Shown here piece by piece: positions 12,563-25,926 of a stretch of DNA of 64,000 nucleotides. Every line of letters begins with the position of its first letter. Position 1 is the first letter of the stretch. The translations under genes were made by a program, and so were the position numbers. Source of the stretch: Membranipora membranacea (lineage: Eukaryota > Bryozoa > Gymnolaemata > Cheilostomatida > Membraniporidae); contig OU612066.1 in the NCBI GenBank assembly GCA_914767715.1, forward strand, positions 16,871,001-16,935,000, read 5' to 3'. A model generated the notes under the pieces. The model did no database searches. It was not told the DNA's origin and saw only the letters and a list, made by a program, of their open reading frames with translations.

Positions 12563-15439
12563 CTATCCCTCTAATGCTAGTTTTGGTGGAAGTGGAGGTG
12601 GGTCCATCTCAGAATCTGTAAACGCAATAACTCTTGTCAAAACTGTTCCAGATAGTCTTTGATTTCTCGATGCAGGGCTCTTCACAACCTCTGCATAGAC
12701 CGGCTCATCAGGTACTTGATGGTTGAGCTTACTGACAGGCTCCAAGTATTCTGTTGCCTGCAGCTTTTGCTGCGGGATGTCGGGGCTAGGGTAATTTGGT
12801 ACAGGAATGCTATCGAAATGCTCTGCTTCCCCTTGAACTCCAAAATCGATCAGCGTGTCAGCGGCGGAACCTGTTTTATTGGTTGATTGCTTGTTGGGTA
12901 AAGTATGGTTTGATGTTTGATTTTGACTGAGCGAAGCATTGTCCTCTCGTTGATGAAGTTCATGCAGCATCATGATAAGCTCATTAGTACGCTTGTACAG
13001 TTGATCAATTATGAACTTTGTTTGCTGTGCATTCTTTTTACGTTTTGGGAGAGGCGGGGGTAACGTTGGAACAGGAGTGACAACTCCCTGGGTAGGAATG
13101 GAAGGAGGAGGCGGCTGGTTTTGTACTCGATACATGTCTAGACTTTCATAAGCATCCTCCTCGGAGTCATCATCAGATTTTTCTTCAGTTGATAGCTCTT
13201 GCTTGTTGTCAATGGCAGGGAACGGCAGTTGTATGTTGGTTTGCGTGAGGTTATCAGGATGAGACACATTCGATTTTGCACCATTTGATTCACTTTTTGA
13301 AATATCCATTTTGGAACCGGTGTTGTTGTTTGAAGTCAGATCACACTGAATCTCACCTTAAAATATTAAAAAAATGAAATGTTACAATTCACACAGTTAT
13401 CTCAAGCCAGAACAAATAGTTATCTTCCCACTGGGAAGGAGAAGACAATTTTGGGATCATTTATGAATTAGAGAAAACATCAGATCAGTCTGATCATCAA
13501 ATTATACAGGCTGCGTACAGACTGTTTCAAAAACTACTTTTATAATTGGTTAACAAATTTCTTTCTACAGGATTTATGTGATTCTGGCCTGAGCTTAAAA
13601 GTGCAACCAACAGCCATGATCTTGACCTGAAGATTTATTATAAATACTGGCGAACAAAAACAAAATTGTTGTCTTCTGGAGGACTGCTTAAATCCAGAAG
13701 GGAAGCTGACTACTTTTTTGTCAATAGTATAATCAAGACAACGTCTGAGAATACAACAGAGAGTCACTATCCTATTACTTGTTTCCCAATATTAGATCAG
13801 TTCACTTGCTCTTTTATAAAGCAGTGGTTTGGAAGCAATAAACATTACTCAAGAGCTTGAGTAGGCGTAATTTTTTATCTCTGACGCTGAAAAGTTTAAA
13901 ATATCATGCGCACAGATTATAAATAGATAGATATATATATATATATATATATACCACATCACATCACATCACATCACATCACATCACATCACATCACATC
14001 ACATCACATCACATCACATCACATCACATCACATCACATCACATCACATCACATCACATCACATCACATCACATCACATCACATCACATCACATCACATC
14101 ACATCACATCACATCACATATATACACTATTTACACCTACCTTTAACTAAGTAATTTCGCATGAGGTTCAACCAGTCTTCTTTAACTTGAGTGTTGGCGA
14201 AGGACATCTGTAGCGGCTGACACTTAGCTCGACACAGCTCTATGCAGTACCAGTGTGGTGCAAAACCAGGAACTGGAATAGCACTTGTCAAATCACTTAA
14301 TGGTATCAGCTGACTCAAAGCCTCACATACATTGCTCACAGCATTGCTTTGCCTTCTCCTTTTGATGACCAGGTTGAGTATTGAGGCTGTACACGTCAGA
14401 TTGACCTCACATTTGATCCAGCGCTACAACAACAAAACAAGAATAGCAGAATCACTCCTATACCCACAACAAGAGGTAATAAAAGTGCTATATTCACTAG
14501 GTGATAGTTCTCTTATAACTTTGTTATATTCGACCAGAAAGATCCACTAAAACCTTGACTACAAATCAGGATAATCTCATAGATATCTTCATGGTCTAGA
14601 AACATCCAACTACCTATATAGCTAATATAGCGTATATGATAATAAAACCCACAATGCACTTTTACATAGCAAACTAAGCAACGAAAAAGCGAGGGAATTG
14701 GGAATTTGACCCATCTTCAAATTCATTCAACCTGCCTAGAGGATAGCGTGCCAGCGCCTTACATTGAGCAAAGGCTGGCTATGCAGTCTCTTTGGATCAG
14801 GAGTTATGAAGTTGGGGACATAATGTGTACATGGCATTACAAACATGCATGCACTTATATATATTACATGGATTTGGGGAACACATCTGACCTTGAAAAA
14901 TCATATGGCTATTTACGTATGGTTGCTGGAACGCATTCTCATATTCATTGATTCACATATTCAATAATGTACAGCCAACCACCTGTGAAAGTTTTGTAAT
15001 GCGGCGTGTCTGGGTTTTTGAAGGATCTACTGGGACGTCAATTTCACATATGACGTGAAAGCTGCCAGATCTTTAGCTAAATCCGGTTACTAGCACAAAG
15101 TAATGTAATCATGAAATATATCCACAATAGCCATACTGCATATCTATACGTGATGGGAATCGGTGATCGAGTTGGACTTCACCAGCTACCACACCTTCTG
15201 TACTGAAACCCTATTCTTCACAATGGGTTGGGCTGTTGACAGTGGCTGATTGGTGACCTTGATCCCTAATGACATTCCCTGCTATTGTGTCACACGTTCT
15301 TGCAGTAATACATAGAAGCCTAGCACTTATTATTGGATACAAAACTAACATGGCATTGGCAACCCAGTAGCCTATATTGTGATATCCTTACCTTTGGTGA
15401 CGCAGATCCAAAGCATATATACGCGATGATATTATCCAT
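12563..15439 (-). CDS. PH-like domain adaptor with tyrosine and proline-rich motifs
   Basis: Three exons: 15392–15439, 14141–14423 and 12563–13356, totalling 1125 nt (374 aa) with phases in register. Residues 1–~108 look like a pleckstrin-homology fold: MDNIIAYICFG, RWIKCEV, a hydrophobic-strand series and a C-terminal helix EDWLNLMRNYL. No signal peptide is present, so the protein is probably cytosolic at membranes. The remaining ~260 residues are disordered-type. They contain an acidic patch (DDDSEEDAYESLDMY, Y180/Y186), SH3-type proline runs (PPPLPKRKK at ~211, PPPLPPK at ~363), a short helical stretch ~227–249, and further SH2-type tyrosines (EYLEP Y314, EPVYAEV Y331). The layout suggests a scaffold phosphorylated by tyrosine kinases. 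I cannot assign an orthologue; AFAP- or SH3BP2-like adaptors are the nearest in style. Confidence 0.8.
13954..14119. repeat. (CACAT)n pentanucleotide microsatellite, ~33 copies
   Basis: An essentially perfect array of acatc/cacat, preceded by (AT)n at 13930–13953. It lies in intron 2 of the PH-adaptor gene and ends about 20 bp from the donor of exon 2. On the transcript it reads (GATGT)n. Confidence 0.98.
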
Positions 15440-16438
15440 TTTCCTGTCAACGGCTCAAAAACTAAAGCTTCCTTCTAGGTGCTAACGAAAATTCAAGCTA
15501 TAGTATCCTATCCTACTTCACTGAGATATTTTGTCAAGATGCAGTGATGTGATGACTTGCTTGACATCGATAAGACAGTGAGTAGATGTCATGATACTTA
15601 GCCCTTATCTAAAGTGTTATGGTTTTATCATCAATGAAGTGGTGCAATGTCGTGTCATTAATCACTTCACAAGAATTTTATCTCTCTGTTAGTGTTGCTA
15701 CTGATTTTTGGCACTTGCTACTTTTGATGCATTTCAAGGACTACTACTCAAGGATTATGATGTGGTTTGATATGTATTATTGAGCTGTTGAAATGGTATT
15801 ACTGGTGTGTTTGATGTGATACACAGGGCTTCATTGTTACCACATATGTGTATGTAAAACATATATATTTATTTGTAAACTAGACAATTCAACAGCGATT
15901 TCGGCCAAACATTATTGCTGATTGTAAGTTTAAGAAGATTGACACTCTACTACTCAACTAAAATGACCCGATAATAAATATGGAAATATAAGTTGTTAGC
16001 AAAGAAGATTTATTACAGGTAAAATTAATAGCTTGTGAAAAAGCAAATTCAGAAGTCGAGCAGTTTAGCAGCTTAGCAGTTTAGCCATACGGTTGGAGGA
16101 TGATTCTGCTGTTTGGTGTACCAACATGGTCAAATAAAACTTTCAACCTGTTCAACCTGGACCGTGAACTGTAACAAACAGCAGTTCAAATAAAAGCAGA
16201 AAAATCAGCAGAGTTATTTGTCCATTTTATATAATCTTTATAATAGCAGTCAATTTTCAAAAACATGAATTTTGACACAGTCACCAAGGACTGGGGCCCC
16301 AGCCCCCTTATCCAATTGTATTGTTTTGGAGGAAGGTACATGTGCAATTAGCATTGGGGGTTTGGAGGTGCAAAGATTGGGGAAGATATTAATGAGCCGC
16401 TAGTAGCTCATATTTAATCTTTCCTTGAGCTGATAAGC
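15440..16438. other. Intergenic spacer between PH-adaptor and astacin A
   Basis: This stretch contains the 5' flank of the PH-adaptor gene and the 3'UTR of astacin A, both on the minus strand. An AATAAA on the minus strand lies near 16010. No other coding signal is visible. Confidence 0.55.
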
Positions 16439-19400
16439 TTAGCTGTCTCTGATGGTGATGTCATCTATAGCCATATCAGATCTGAAGTCGGCTCCTGAAG
16501 TCATTACTAAAGTGAGCTAAAAGTAACGAGATTCGGGTCATCAACAGCATTAATAGTTTATATTGTTCTAGCCTGGATTCAGTGAACAAACAGTGCTGAA
16601 CAAGGTGGTGAGGGGCATCATTGTCGCCCCGTCTTCTTTTCATCTGAATTAATGTGCCAGAAGTATTATATAAAGAAGATTGACTTTGCTTTCTTACTAT
16701 CCCCTTGTATAAGATATTCTCTGTTTGCAAAGTTATCCCCTCCTTAAACATGGGTACACAACTCTGATACCACTACTAATAAATGTTCATTTCTTCGCTT
16801 TATCATTATAAAGTGGCATTCAGTGTGCTCGTCAAAGGGATCCGATGGATTTAGCCAAGAATTAGTCATAATGTGTTGAGATTGCGTGGAGCTTAGAATA
16901 CTCCAATACACTCAATAAACAAAATTTTAAATGCTTGCTAAATCTTAATTGTACATTCAAATTTTGCAATGAAAAATTTTCAATCATATGGATCATAATG
17001 AGACTAATTAATCTATGGCACAAACCTCAAATGAGTCAGTTTCATTCAGATTACCAGCTTCTATCTTAGTCTCAAAGACCTTCCATCCATCTCCCTGATC
17101 TCCTGAGAATATGACAGATACCAAGTTACTCTGACTAGGAAGCTCACCATTGATGGTTCGATGAAGAGTGAGGCTTCCCATTCTGTAAATGGATATAATC
17201 AAACCTAGTTTAAGCGCATAAACTGTGCCAAGTTAGCTGGTTGTAGCATTTCATTATCAACCATTTTCCCCAAGAGCTCAAACTGAATCAAAGCAGTTGT
17301 TTTAAATTTGCGATTGTAGTTGTTTGAATCGGGCTATCACGGATTTGCAGATGTGTTGAAAGCATGTGCTTTGGGATCAGTGGAGAAGCAGCCTGTTGTT
17401 TGCATTTTAGGTATCCTAGCAGCAATTTCTTCCACCTCAACATATCATTAAGCCTTACCCAAAGATCAGGATTGGTTATACGGAATTATTGAACCTTATA
17501 AGATGTTATTGGCAAAAAGCTAAGATGTTATTGACAAAAAGCTGAGATGTTATTGAAAAAAAGCTAAGATGTTATTGGCACAAAGCCGAGATTTTATTGG
17601 AAAAAAGCAAAGATGTCATTGACACAAAGCTTAGATGTCATAGGCAAAAAGCCAAGGAAATGCTCAGAATGTTACCTTGACCCGTAGCCGTGGTATTGAA
17701 GGGAAAGTATCTTATCTGTGTGAGTCATATCGTTAATCTTGACATTTGCTGTATCATATTGGTTCTTACTAGTCGCCTCAAAGTAGAGGTATGAAGTACC
17801 ACTATATGCTGATGCAGGACCTGTGTTAGCACTAGGAGTGCCTCCTGCAATTTAACATCATAACTATAATAAGACTTGTCTATTCATTCAGATTATCATA
17901 AACAATCGGCAAGGGGGCAATTCCAATGATTGGCGATCAAGGGTACGTACACCAACCTTAAGATTAGAACAAATCTAAGTGGGATTCCATGCTGATAGAT
18001 CATTATGGTTACGATAATTATGATTATTATGCCATGAATGAAATCTCACTTTACAGAGCTATTCAGGTTCACAAACATTGAACTCATATGGTGTCATAGA
18101 CATGCATGCTCAAAAAAGGTGTGGTTTTTATTCCTAAACAAGTATTCGCCAGTGTCCCTTCTTGTCATTCTTGAGCAGAGTGGCTCCGTGGGTGGTGTGA
18201 AGTGAATATGACATCTTCACATCATCACATTATAAATGATCTAAATGTTGTTGCCCTAAAGTTGTGTCGCAGGGCTGCTTAAAAACCAAGTGAATATAAT
18301 TTCTGATTTGTGGCAATGATTAACAATGCTGACCAGGTAGTTTGGGACAAACTCTCAAACTCCCTGCACTGACTCACCTGTATTGTATATAGGATCATAG
18401 TCGTCTCCCTCGACAGTTATATCCAACATGGCGGCACACTGTGTATCCCACTGCTCAAATCCGCAAGTCATTTCTCCTCCTAGCTTTGCACATTCATAGT
18501 TAAGGTTGTCTATGTTAGTACAGGGACGAGCTCCACACGGGTAGCTGTCACAAGGGGTGCCCCCTGTAAACAAAACCATTTAATGAAGTCGTCCTCAGAC
18601 ATTAATTACACTTTCCTGTAAGCGCCAAGCAACCAAGTACCGATGTTTCTTTAATGGGCCCCAAATGGCCATGTCATTGATATTAGGATATATATATATA
18701 TATATATTACAGTACTACACTACACTAAGGCCAAGCCTATGTATGAATGAACAACTATCACGATACAATCGAAAATAAAGACCGAGACTGTCACACACAG
18801 TTCGAGAGCATGAATCTAAATTTTATGGAATTGTCAGAAATATACAATCCATACTCCAATGAGAATAAGCAAATGTCCTTTTAAACCTCACATGAATTGC
18901 AGTATCCAGGTGTCAGCTTGATATTATCAATCCCAACATTGCCAGAACTGCCTGAAGTTGAAGTTTTGGCTTCAAACAAAACCTGCAAAAGATCATGGGT
19001 CAATAAAATCAAATATAAAAAGAAAGTCGGCATCAACATTCCGAATTAGATCCCATATTAATTCATATTTTATATGATTAGCAATCCATGAACTTTGTGC
19101 GGCTACCAAACTCTTAGAACAGAGGAAGATTTACACTATCATAAATTAATTTAACATTCAAAGTGAGACAAAATGCATTTCGGCATTGGGGTGCACGCTC
19201 AAAATCACATCAGGTCGTTTGAAGAAAGTAGAGTGAGACCTCATACACACATTTAGGTTTTTTAACAAAGTCTCGGACTCAAACAACGGGTAATAACAAA
19301 TAAGTGCTCATATTAAAAAACCCTGATTTGACAATTTTACATAGGATTGTATCGTATCAATTATCTACAGCTCATCAATTTGCTCACCTCAACCATATCT

Positions 19401-20373
19401 GTTTCAGTGAAATGGGACGCATGAAGGTTGATTTGTTCTCGTAACCACTGAATGGAAGTGCTGGAGCTTCCTGACCTTGTAACCAATGCCTCTCCTCTCT
19501 CACCATTGACCAACATGAAAACATTTAGCTGCCCATAAGAGTTACTGTTCACAGTGTATTGATAGTCAAGACACCAGACTACAGGAGTAAAGAAAGAACT
19601 GATATAAGTAGGTTGCTTAGCGTTAAGATCTCAAAATCAACTGTAGGGTCAGGTTGGATGATTTAAAAAATTTGTTGATTCAAATCGCCGAATGCAGGCT
19701 TTTGCTGTATTCCTTTATTAGGCAAAAAAACATTATCATACTCTCATGTAATTCACAAGTGTGTGAATGAAAATATTGTCAGAGTATTCAACAAAGTTTT
19801 AAGTATCCCACAATGCATTATCATACAATACAAACGATGAGATCAGGTCATTGATTGGAGAATTAGGTCAGCTTGACTGCCCTGAGTACTCCAAATACAG
19901 ATGCATCATGGGAAACTTGTTCTTCATTGTCAGCCCTGGATTCACCAGTGTGCCAATGACTTACCTCCAGCTTTAATAGGTATTATAGACATTGTGCCCA
20001 TCTGAGCTGAGCCTGTGTTGTAGGTAGCAGCTCTCCAGTAGTTATTCCCTTCAGCAGCTCCACTTGTAGCGATATCCCAGGCCCTGCCTGCACCTTGCGG
20101 ATCATCGTAGTATATATTGGGCTTCAGAGCAGCGCAGGATCCGGAGAGGCCAGTCTCAAACCCACAATGTATGGCGTGATCTGAAAAATTAAATCAAAGT
20201 TATTTCCAACGATATCGACATATTAAACCACTGTGACATAACACTAAATTGAGATTTACTAAAAACAGCGGGGAGATAACTGCATGAAATATCCAAGAAA
20301 TTGTCATCACATTACTTCAAGATGAACAACTACAGTGCTTTTTCCCCTAGATTACAGTTAACTTTCAATATCT

Positions 20374-20416
<43 letters not shown>

Positions 20417-23400
20417 AAACACAACAACAACAACAATTGTAAGTTTACGGCAGAATAATATGAACCTGGGAAGAGGCAGCGATGTGAGGTAGGATCGCTT
20501 TGTAATCTGGCACATGGGGCACCATGACAGGGATCTCCCATGCATGGATCTGCCTCTGCTGTGACGGTAAACTGGTATTTCCCATTGCCACTGGGTAGAG
20601 TCTCAGAGTTGAAGATGACTAGTAGAGTGTCTGGCTTTACTGCATGCTGAGTGGTGTAATCAGGTACCACATTTGAACCACTGGTTGTACCACATAGGCT
20701 AGAAATAGTAAAAAAAGATACCTTTATTTTTATCCATCCCCTACGAATTCTGACATTTGAACTTGGATGAGCATGTTCAATGTAAATTGTCAGGCAGTGT
20801 GCTAAGATTAGAATGAACTCACAAGTTCTTAATCACAATCATTGTAAATATTCTGTTCATGGTCACAAATTTTTTAAAACATTGAACTTGAAATGGACAG
20901 GTTGGATATTCATTCAAAATTTAAATACCAGACTATTACATAAAGAAAATTGATAGTTTTAATTTTAATTAAAATTTTGTTTGAATTAAAATTTAATTTT
21001 AATTTAAATTTAATTTCCTAACCTGACAGGAGACTGTTGACCGACAGCGTTATTTCTGATATCGAGGTACTGAGAGCAGTCTGGGATTTCTAGCTCGTCC
21101 ACATGAAGCCTAAGAGAATGACCCTCTGATGGCGCTTTGAACAAGTACGCACAGCTTCTTCCCGTAGCAAATTTAATTTTGTTTTTGCTGCTTATGGTGA
21201 CTCTCTCTTCAGATGACAAGGTGTACGTAGAGCCACAACTTGGGGTTGTGACCTCAGTACAATATGGTCCGCCTGTAACAAAATAAAAATAAAAAGCTTA
21301 GATCAATTGATGCACAAACGGCAGGTCTTTATATGCAAGATATTCACAAATAAATAAAAAAATACATGTTATATGTGACTATATTTGTATTTTTTAATCT
21401 TTCATATCTATTACAGCAACCAACAGGACTCCTCTTCCAAATAACTGGATTATGTGTTGCCATCATCAGCAGACAACATTGGTTTTGAATGCCAAAATAC
21501 TTTATAACAATATTATGTTACGTTAAATCATCATATTAGTTACTGATGTACTGTATTGTATCTTATTAGGTGGGCACATCAAGTTATATCCATATTACGT
21601 TATGTTATGCAGCATTATACTTGGTAAACAGTCACGTTAATTGTATTAAATTATATTTTATTGCATTATATTTTATTACATTATATTTTATTACACTATA
21701 TTTTATTACAATATATTTTATTACATTATATTTTATTACATTACATTTTATTACATTATATTTTATTACATGATTTGAGTTAGTGAGTCTAATTGGAATG
21801 GTTACTTATGGGGTTCCAGGGATCACTTGCTCATTTCAGTAGATAAAAATCTTACCTAAAAATGGTGGACAGAAGCATTGACATTCACCATCTTTCCTTC
21901 TGGCATAACCATGATTCTCACAAATTTCAGGACACCCCTCAGCACAATCGTAGGCCAGGTTCATAGCTACCTCATCATAGTAGGATATGGACACTCTCTG
22001 TCCAGTCAGAACATCCAGCTCAGGTTGTAACATTGATATCGTCTTTGCGCCGTTCTCACTGAAACCCTGAAGTTAAATATTGACAAAATATAATTCAAGA
22101 GAAAATGCGCATAACTAGTTGCAAGTGAAGTACCAGAATTACTATTAATATTTTCTAATTATTTTTCATCAGCAGAAACGTTTGCGGTTTATGATTGTTG
22201 ATTGGATTGAATTTTTATAAAGCAATTTGGAAAACCCTCCAGGTAAATACTTTTTGTTGTGTGATCATCTCAAATAATGTGCATTTTGGGTTGCTATTCA
22301 CAGCAGGATAAGTCAAATATTAAAATGCAGTAGATACTCCCTTTTTTTTTATTATGTATAACAATCACCCTTGTTATATCTGATCAGATGTAACAAAACC
22401 TACTAGGAGCTTGACAACAAGTATTACACCAGTGACTCACAGAAAGACTGTAATGCATGACGGAGCTTGCATCGTAAGGTGCATTGGAGTAGTCCTCCCC
22501 CACACCATAGGCCATTTTAACAAAGTTATGCTCTTTCCCTGGTGAGATGTTACCATACAGCATTCTGGAGTACTGGTTTCTGTCTGGTCGTACGTGTTCA
22601 TGCTTGAATGCTGCTGCATGTCCAAACTCATGCATCACAATTCCTGGCTGCAATCAGGTTCGAAAATATTTAAACATCAACTTTGTTAAAAATATAAATG
22701 AATAGATCTATATAAAAATTCAAAAGAGGCTATTAGGTCGGGAATGCTTTTTGGTTGCTCAGGATTTTGTGGACTGGAGTTGAGATATCCTTGGTTTAGC
22801 TGTAGGCGATGTGCCAGACAAATGGCAACAATGTGTCTTTATGAGAGCATTATTTAACCAAAATGCCGTTTATCAAACCTCAGACCCTGTTTCTCCCTAT
22901 CTGACACTCATAATGGTGAATCCCTGGTGAATGTAATTAGGATTTGTCTTCTTGTTGTTTGCAATTTGTTTGAACTCAGTATTTACTTACATACATACAG
23001 CGGAGTGAACTCCTGCTTTCCATTTTTAGACTGAGAGTCTGAACTGAGTAGGGGTTACCTATGTATGAGCTACAGCCACTTCCATTTACAACCTCTATAT
23101 ATCTGGATTCAGTTGTTACCTCAGGAAAGGTGACACAGGACCAGCGCTCCCATACAGCAACAGCATCAAGGATTGTCTGACGGATGAAGCCCATATCAGA
23201 GTCCGCTGTAAGGAGAAGGTAATATCATATTAATATACAAAGCAGGCAATGTATTTTATGCCTTGAGCAAATTAAAGTGTAAAGTATCCCACCTCAGGCA
23301 AAGAAAATATTGGAATGAATTTCTACACTGAGAATGGTGACAAACAGCATTGCAGTACGCAACCTGGAATTTTCAAGTAGAACAGGTCAGTCTCATGCAT

Positions 23401-25881
23401 ATTAACAACTGATCCAGGTTTGAATTTTATAAAATTGCATGGTGGGATACTTGCTAAATGCCTAAACTATAAAACTTTAAATTTGGGCATCAACAGCTGT
23501 ATATTTGGTCAAATGGGCAAGTATTCCTAGATCGCATATTATGACTGGTATGGGCAGTGGCTGTGGTGAAAAGGATAGGGCACGGGTGTTTCAATCGAAA
23601 GGTCCCATGGGTCGCAATGGTGTCAAAAAGAGCATTCGACCTTAAATGCTCCTGTGCCACAAAAGTATACAGTCTGTAGACCTAGATCTAGCATAATAAC
23701 AAGTACCATCAAGGTTTCTCACTAGGTATAACAGGGTAGCGACACTATATATGAATGTGAGTTTTCTATATTATGATCGTGATGAACAGGTTACACACCA
23801 TATTCTCCACTTCTTATCCGCCATGGTATCCTCTTATTAGACCATCTTCTGTAAAATCTTGAAGAGCCAACTTTTCTGTTGCTTCTCTGGTTTCAGAATA
23901 ACAAAAACCATTGATAAAACAGACCATCAATATTTAGTGCAGGTGTTTGTTAAAATTTTGGTCAAGTGTTCGGGTACTCTCCATGTACTAGGTATATGTG
24001 TCAACTGTTCCCCAGCTCATTTATATTCTCGATTGTGTCTCCCAAAGGGAACCAAGCTATATATAAAAGTTGTAATAAAAGAGTTTGATCAATGTACAGT
24101 GTATATCTTGCACAACCTAGTAAACCAGGTATAGTATAGCTGCATCAAAGTGGCTGCTTAGTTTGAGATGACCATGTGAACCAAGCATGTGCCAAGTAGG
24201 GGCAGGCCAACTGTTCATGAGAGGTTTAAACTACTTGAGTGCAGCCTTTGGAAAGCTCATATCAATTTCCTTGAGAATCAGCCATGTGGCCTTTTACTGT
24301 GGCAGTAAAACTCGAAAACTAAGTTCTCAGCTCTGTTTAGAGATAAAGAGCCCATATCATGGGGTGTGATGTGATGTGATCATCCAAATACGCTAACTAA
24401 GTATTAGTATCACTGAGTAAAATTGATGTTATATTTTGAGGGCTTGATTTGTATAGCCCTTCTAACTAAATTAGATAATTGTTGCTTGGTAGCCTCGTAA
24501 CTGAATAGACGACCACAAAATGCAACAGTCTAAGGTGTTTTTCTTTTACTCCAAAAGCATATTCAAAAGTTTGATTCAAAAATTTGATTTCAATTTCAAA
24601 AAGTTGAAAATGAAATGATGTGAAAGACGATGTGTTGGCGGTACTTGACTAGATGAGATTCATTCTTGTAGAGAAGTATTTGTGCTTGTCACTTATTTCA
24701 AACCAAACTCTTTAGGCTTACATACCAAGTATTCCTTGGGGATTCTAATATCCCCCTCCACAAGCTCAGCGTCACCTACTCCATAGTTGTACTCAGCTGC
24801 AGAGATATCCTGAAATTCTCCAGAAGTCCCGCTTTCTTCTCTCTACATGACAAACATGCACACCCCAAGATGTAATGGAATACTATTAAAGATCATTTTT
24901 TATAGGAGCGAATTGTATTGGGGCAGGATTGTTCAGCTCTTACAAAGATAAATTAGATACATATCAGGTCTAAAGCAGTGGAGAGCCAGGGTATTTTATT
25001 ATCTGAAGCCATCTTAGAGATGCAAGCAAATGCTAAGCTCCGTAAATTTGTAAGGGACAAATGAGTATGGAAGACGTTATTACGTAGGTTACAAAAAAGC
25101 GTCTTTGTCAGAAGATGGGTGAAGAGCTTCTTCCAGCAAAAACCTAATGGGTATGAAGTTCACATCTAGAGATAAAACATAACTGTGCAGGTCAAAAGAG
25201 ATCCTAAAACTCCTCAACTTTGTTTGAGAACTCGGTTAGACAATGCAGTGCAGAACTGCAGATCGAGAAAATTTATTATTGTATCAACGGATGGTTTTAA
25301 AAACTCCAGAAAGACATGATGGGCCATCACTAGATGTTTGAATGGTAATAACTTTCGTAAATACCTTCAAAGTCTTGCCATCAGCTCGGAGTATTTTACT
25401 CTTCTCCCAAGCTGATCTATATGACTCAACTGGATCCTGAAATGGAGATTGTATTTCAAGCCTCACTCTCACCTCATCTCACTTCTGACATGATACATGA
25501 AACCAGACCAAACTTAGAACAAAATAAAGCACACACTTACACTATATGGATTCTAGTGTGGATTTTTAGAGGGGGTAATCAAAACTGCAAAACAGTTTAT
25601 GTTTGGGCTCTCAATAAGTAAGTTTGATGGGGAAATAATTTCAATTCAGCAATCTTCTTTTCTGTTAGCTCAAATAACTAAGGATGTGAAAAAAACAGGA
25701 GCCTGAGATGACTGAGGCTGCCATATGTCGCGCTAACACCATAACACATCACATAAAGTGTTATCTATATTCACTGTGAACGACTTACTTGTATTTTCAG
25801 ATGCTGTTTTACTGTTGGATTGCTGCAGACAGACAAGACCACTGCAGAGAGAGCAAGGGCGAAAACAACAGATCTACTCAT
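16439..25881 (-). CDS. Astacin A: secreted astacin–EGF–CUB–MAM–MAM metalloprotease
   Basis: Sixteen exons: 25789–25881, 25365–25436, 24726–24842, 23799–23886, 22991–23205, 22441–22647, 21856–22066, 21023–21272, 20466–20698, 19965–20180, 19388–19578, 18892–18982, 18378–18563, 17676–17844, 17026–17182 and 16439–16516. They total 2574 nt (857 aa), all in phase. Signal peptide 1–20 (MSRSVVFALALSAVVLSVCS). The propeptide carries the Asp-switch EGDI (D86). The catalytic domain starts at about RRWSNKRIPW and has the zinc site HEFGHAAAFKHE at 201–212, where the usual Gly is Ala208, and the Met-turn SVMHY at 257–261. It ends YDCAEGC and is followed by an EGF-like segment. Then come a CUB domain (~335–490; YLDIRNN, LCGTT), a short Cys-rich EGF-like linker, MAM1 (~496–660), a second linker (CDSYPCGARPCTN) and MAM2 to the C-terminus. 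It is probably an extracellular matrix or processing protease of the meprin/tolloid type. Exon 9's donor (GTTCAT) is weak. Confidence 0.93.
17500..17652. repeat. 22-bp minisatellite, ~7 copies (aagatgttattggcaaaaagct type)
   Basis: Degenerate tandem copies of a 22-bp unit built from agatgttattg plus caaaaagc. They lie in intron 14 of astacin A, just downstream of exon 14's donor. Confidence 0.9.
20372..20437. repeat. (AAC)n trinucleotide microsatellite
   Basis: About 21 copies with two interruptions. They lie in intron 9 of astacin A, about 29 bp past the donor of exon 9. Confidence 0.97.
21645..21772. repeat. 15-bp minisatellite, unit ttatattttattaca
   Basis: About eight copies with single-base variation. 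The array lies in intron 7 of astacin A and yields a meaningless ITLYF-repeat open frame on the plus strand. Confidence 0.92.
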
Positions 25882-25918
25882 ATCAACAATCAGGTATCAA
25901 ATGACGAGAATGGTGTGG

Positions 25919-25926
25919 TATTTATA
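25919..25926 (-). promoter_or_regulatory. TATA box of astacin A
   Basis: TATAAATA on the minus strand, 38 bp upstream of the ATG. If used, it implies a very short 5'UTR. Astacin B has a TATA-like motif at a similar distance. Confidence 0.5.

Noticed and set aside
20301-20670. Open frames with poly-asparagine (plus) and poly-cysteine (minus) stretches
   Set aside because: They are produced by the (AAC)n repeat. The minus frame is astacin A exon 9 read through its donor.
21570-21773. ITLYF-repeat open frame
   Set aside because: It is translation of a 15-bp AT-rich minisatellite in an intron.
23530-23650. Weak tRNA-like stretch (gatagggcacggg … aaggtccc)
   Set aside because: It does not fold into a cloverleaf with a convincing B box. 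Probably chance or a very old remnant.
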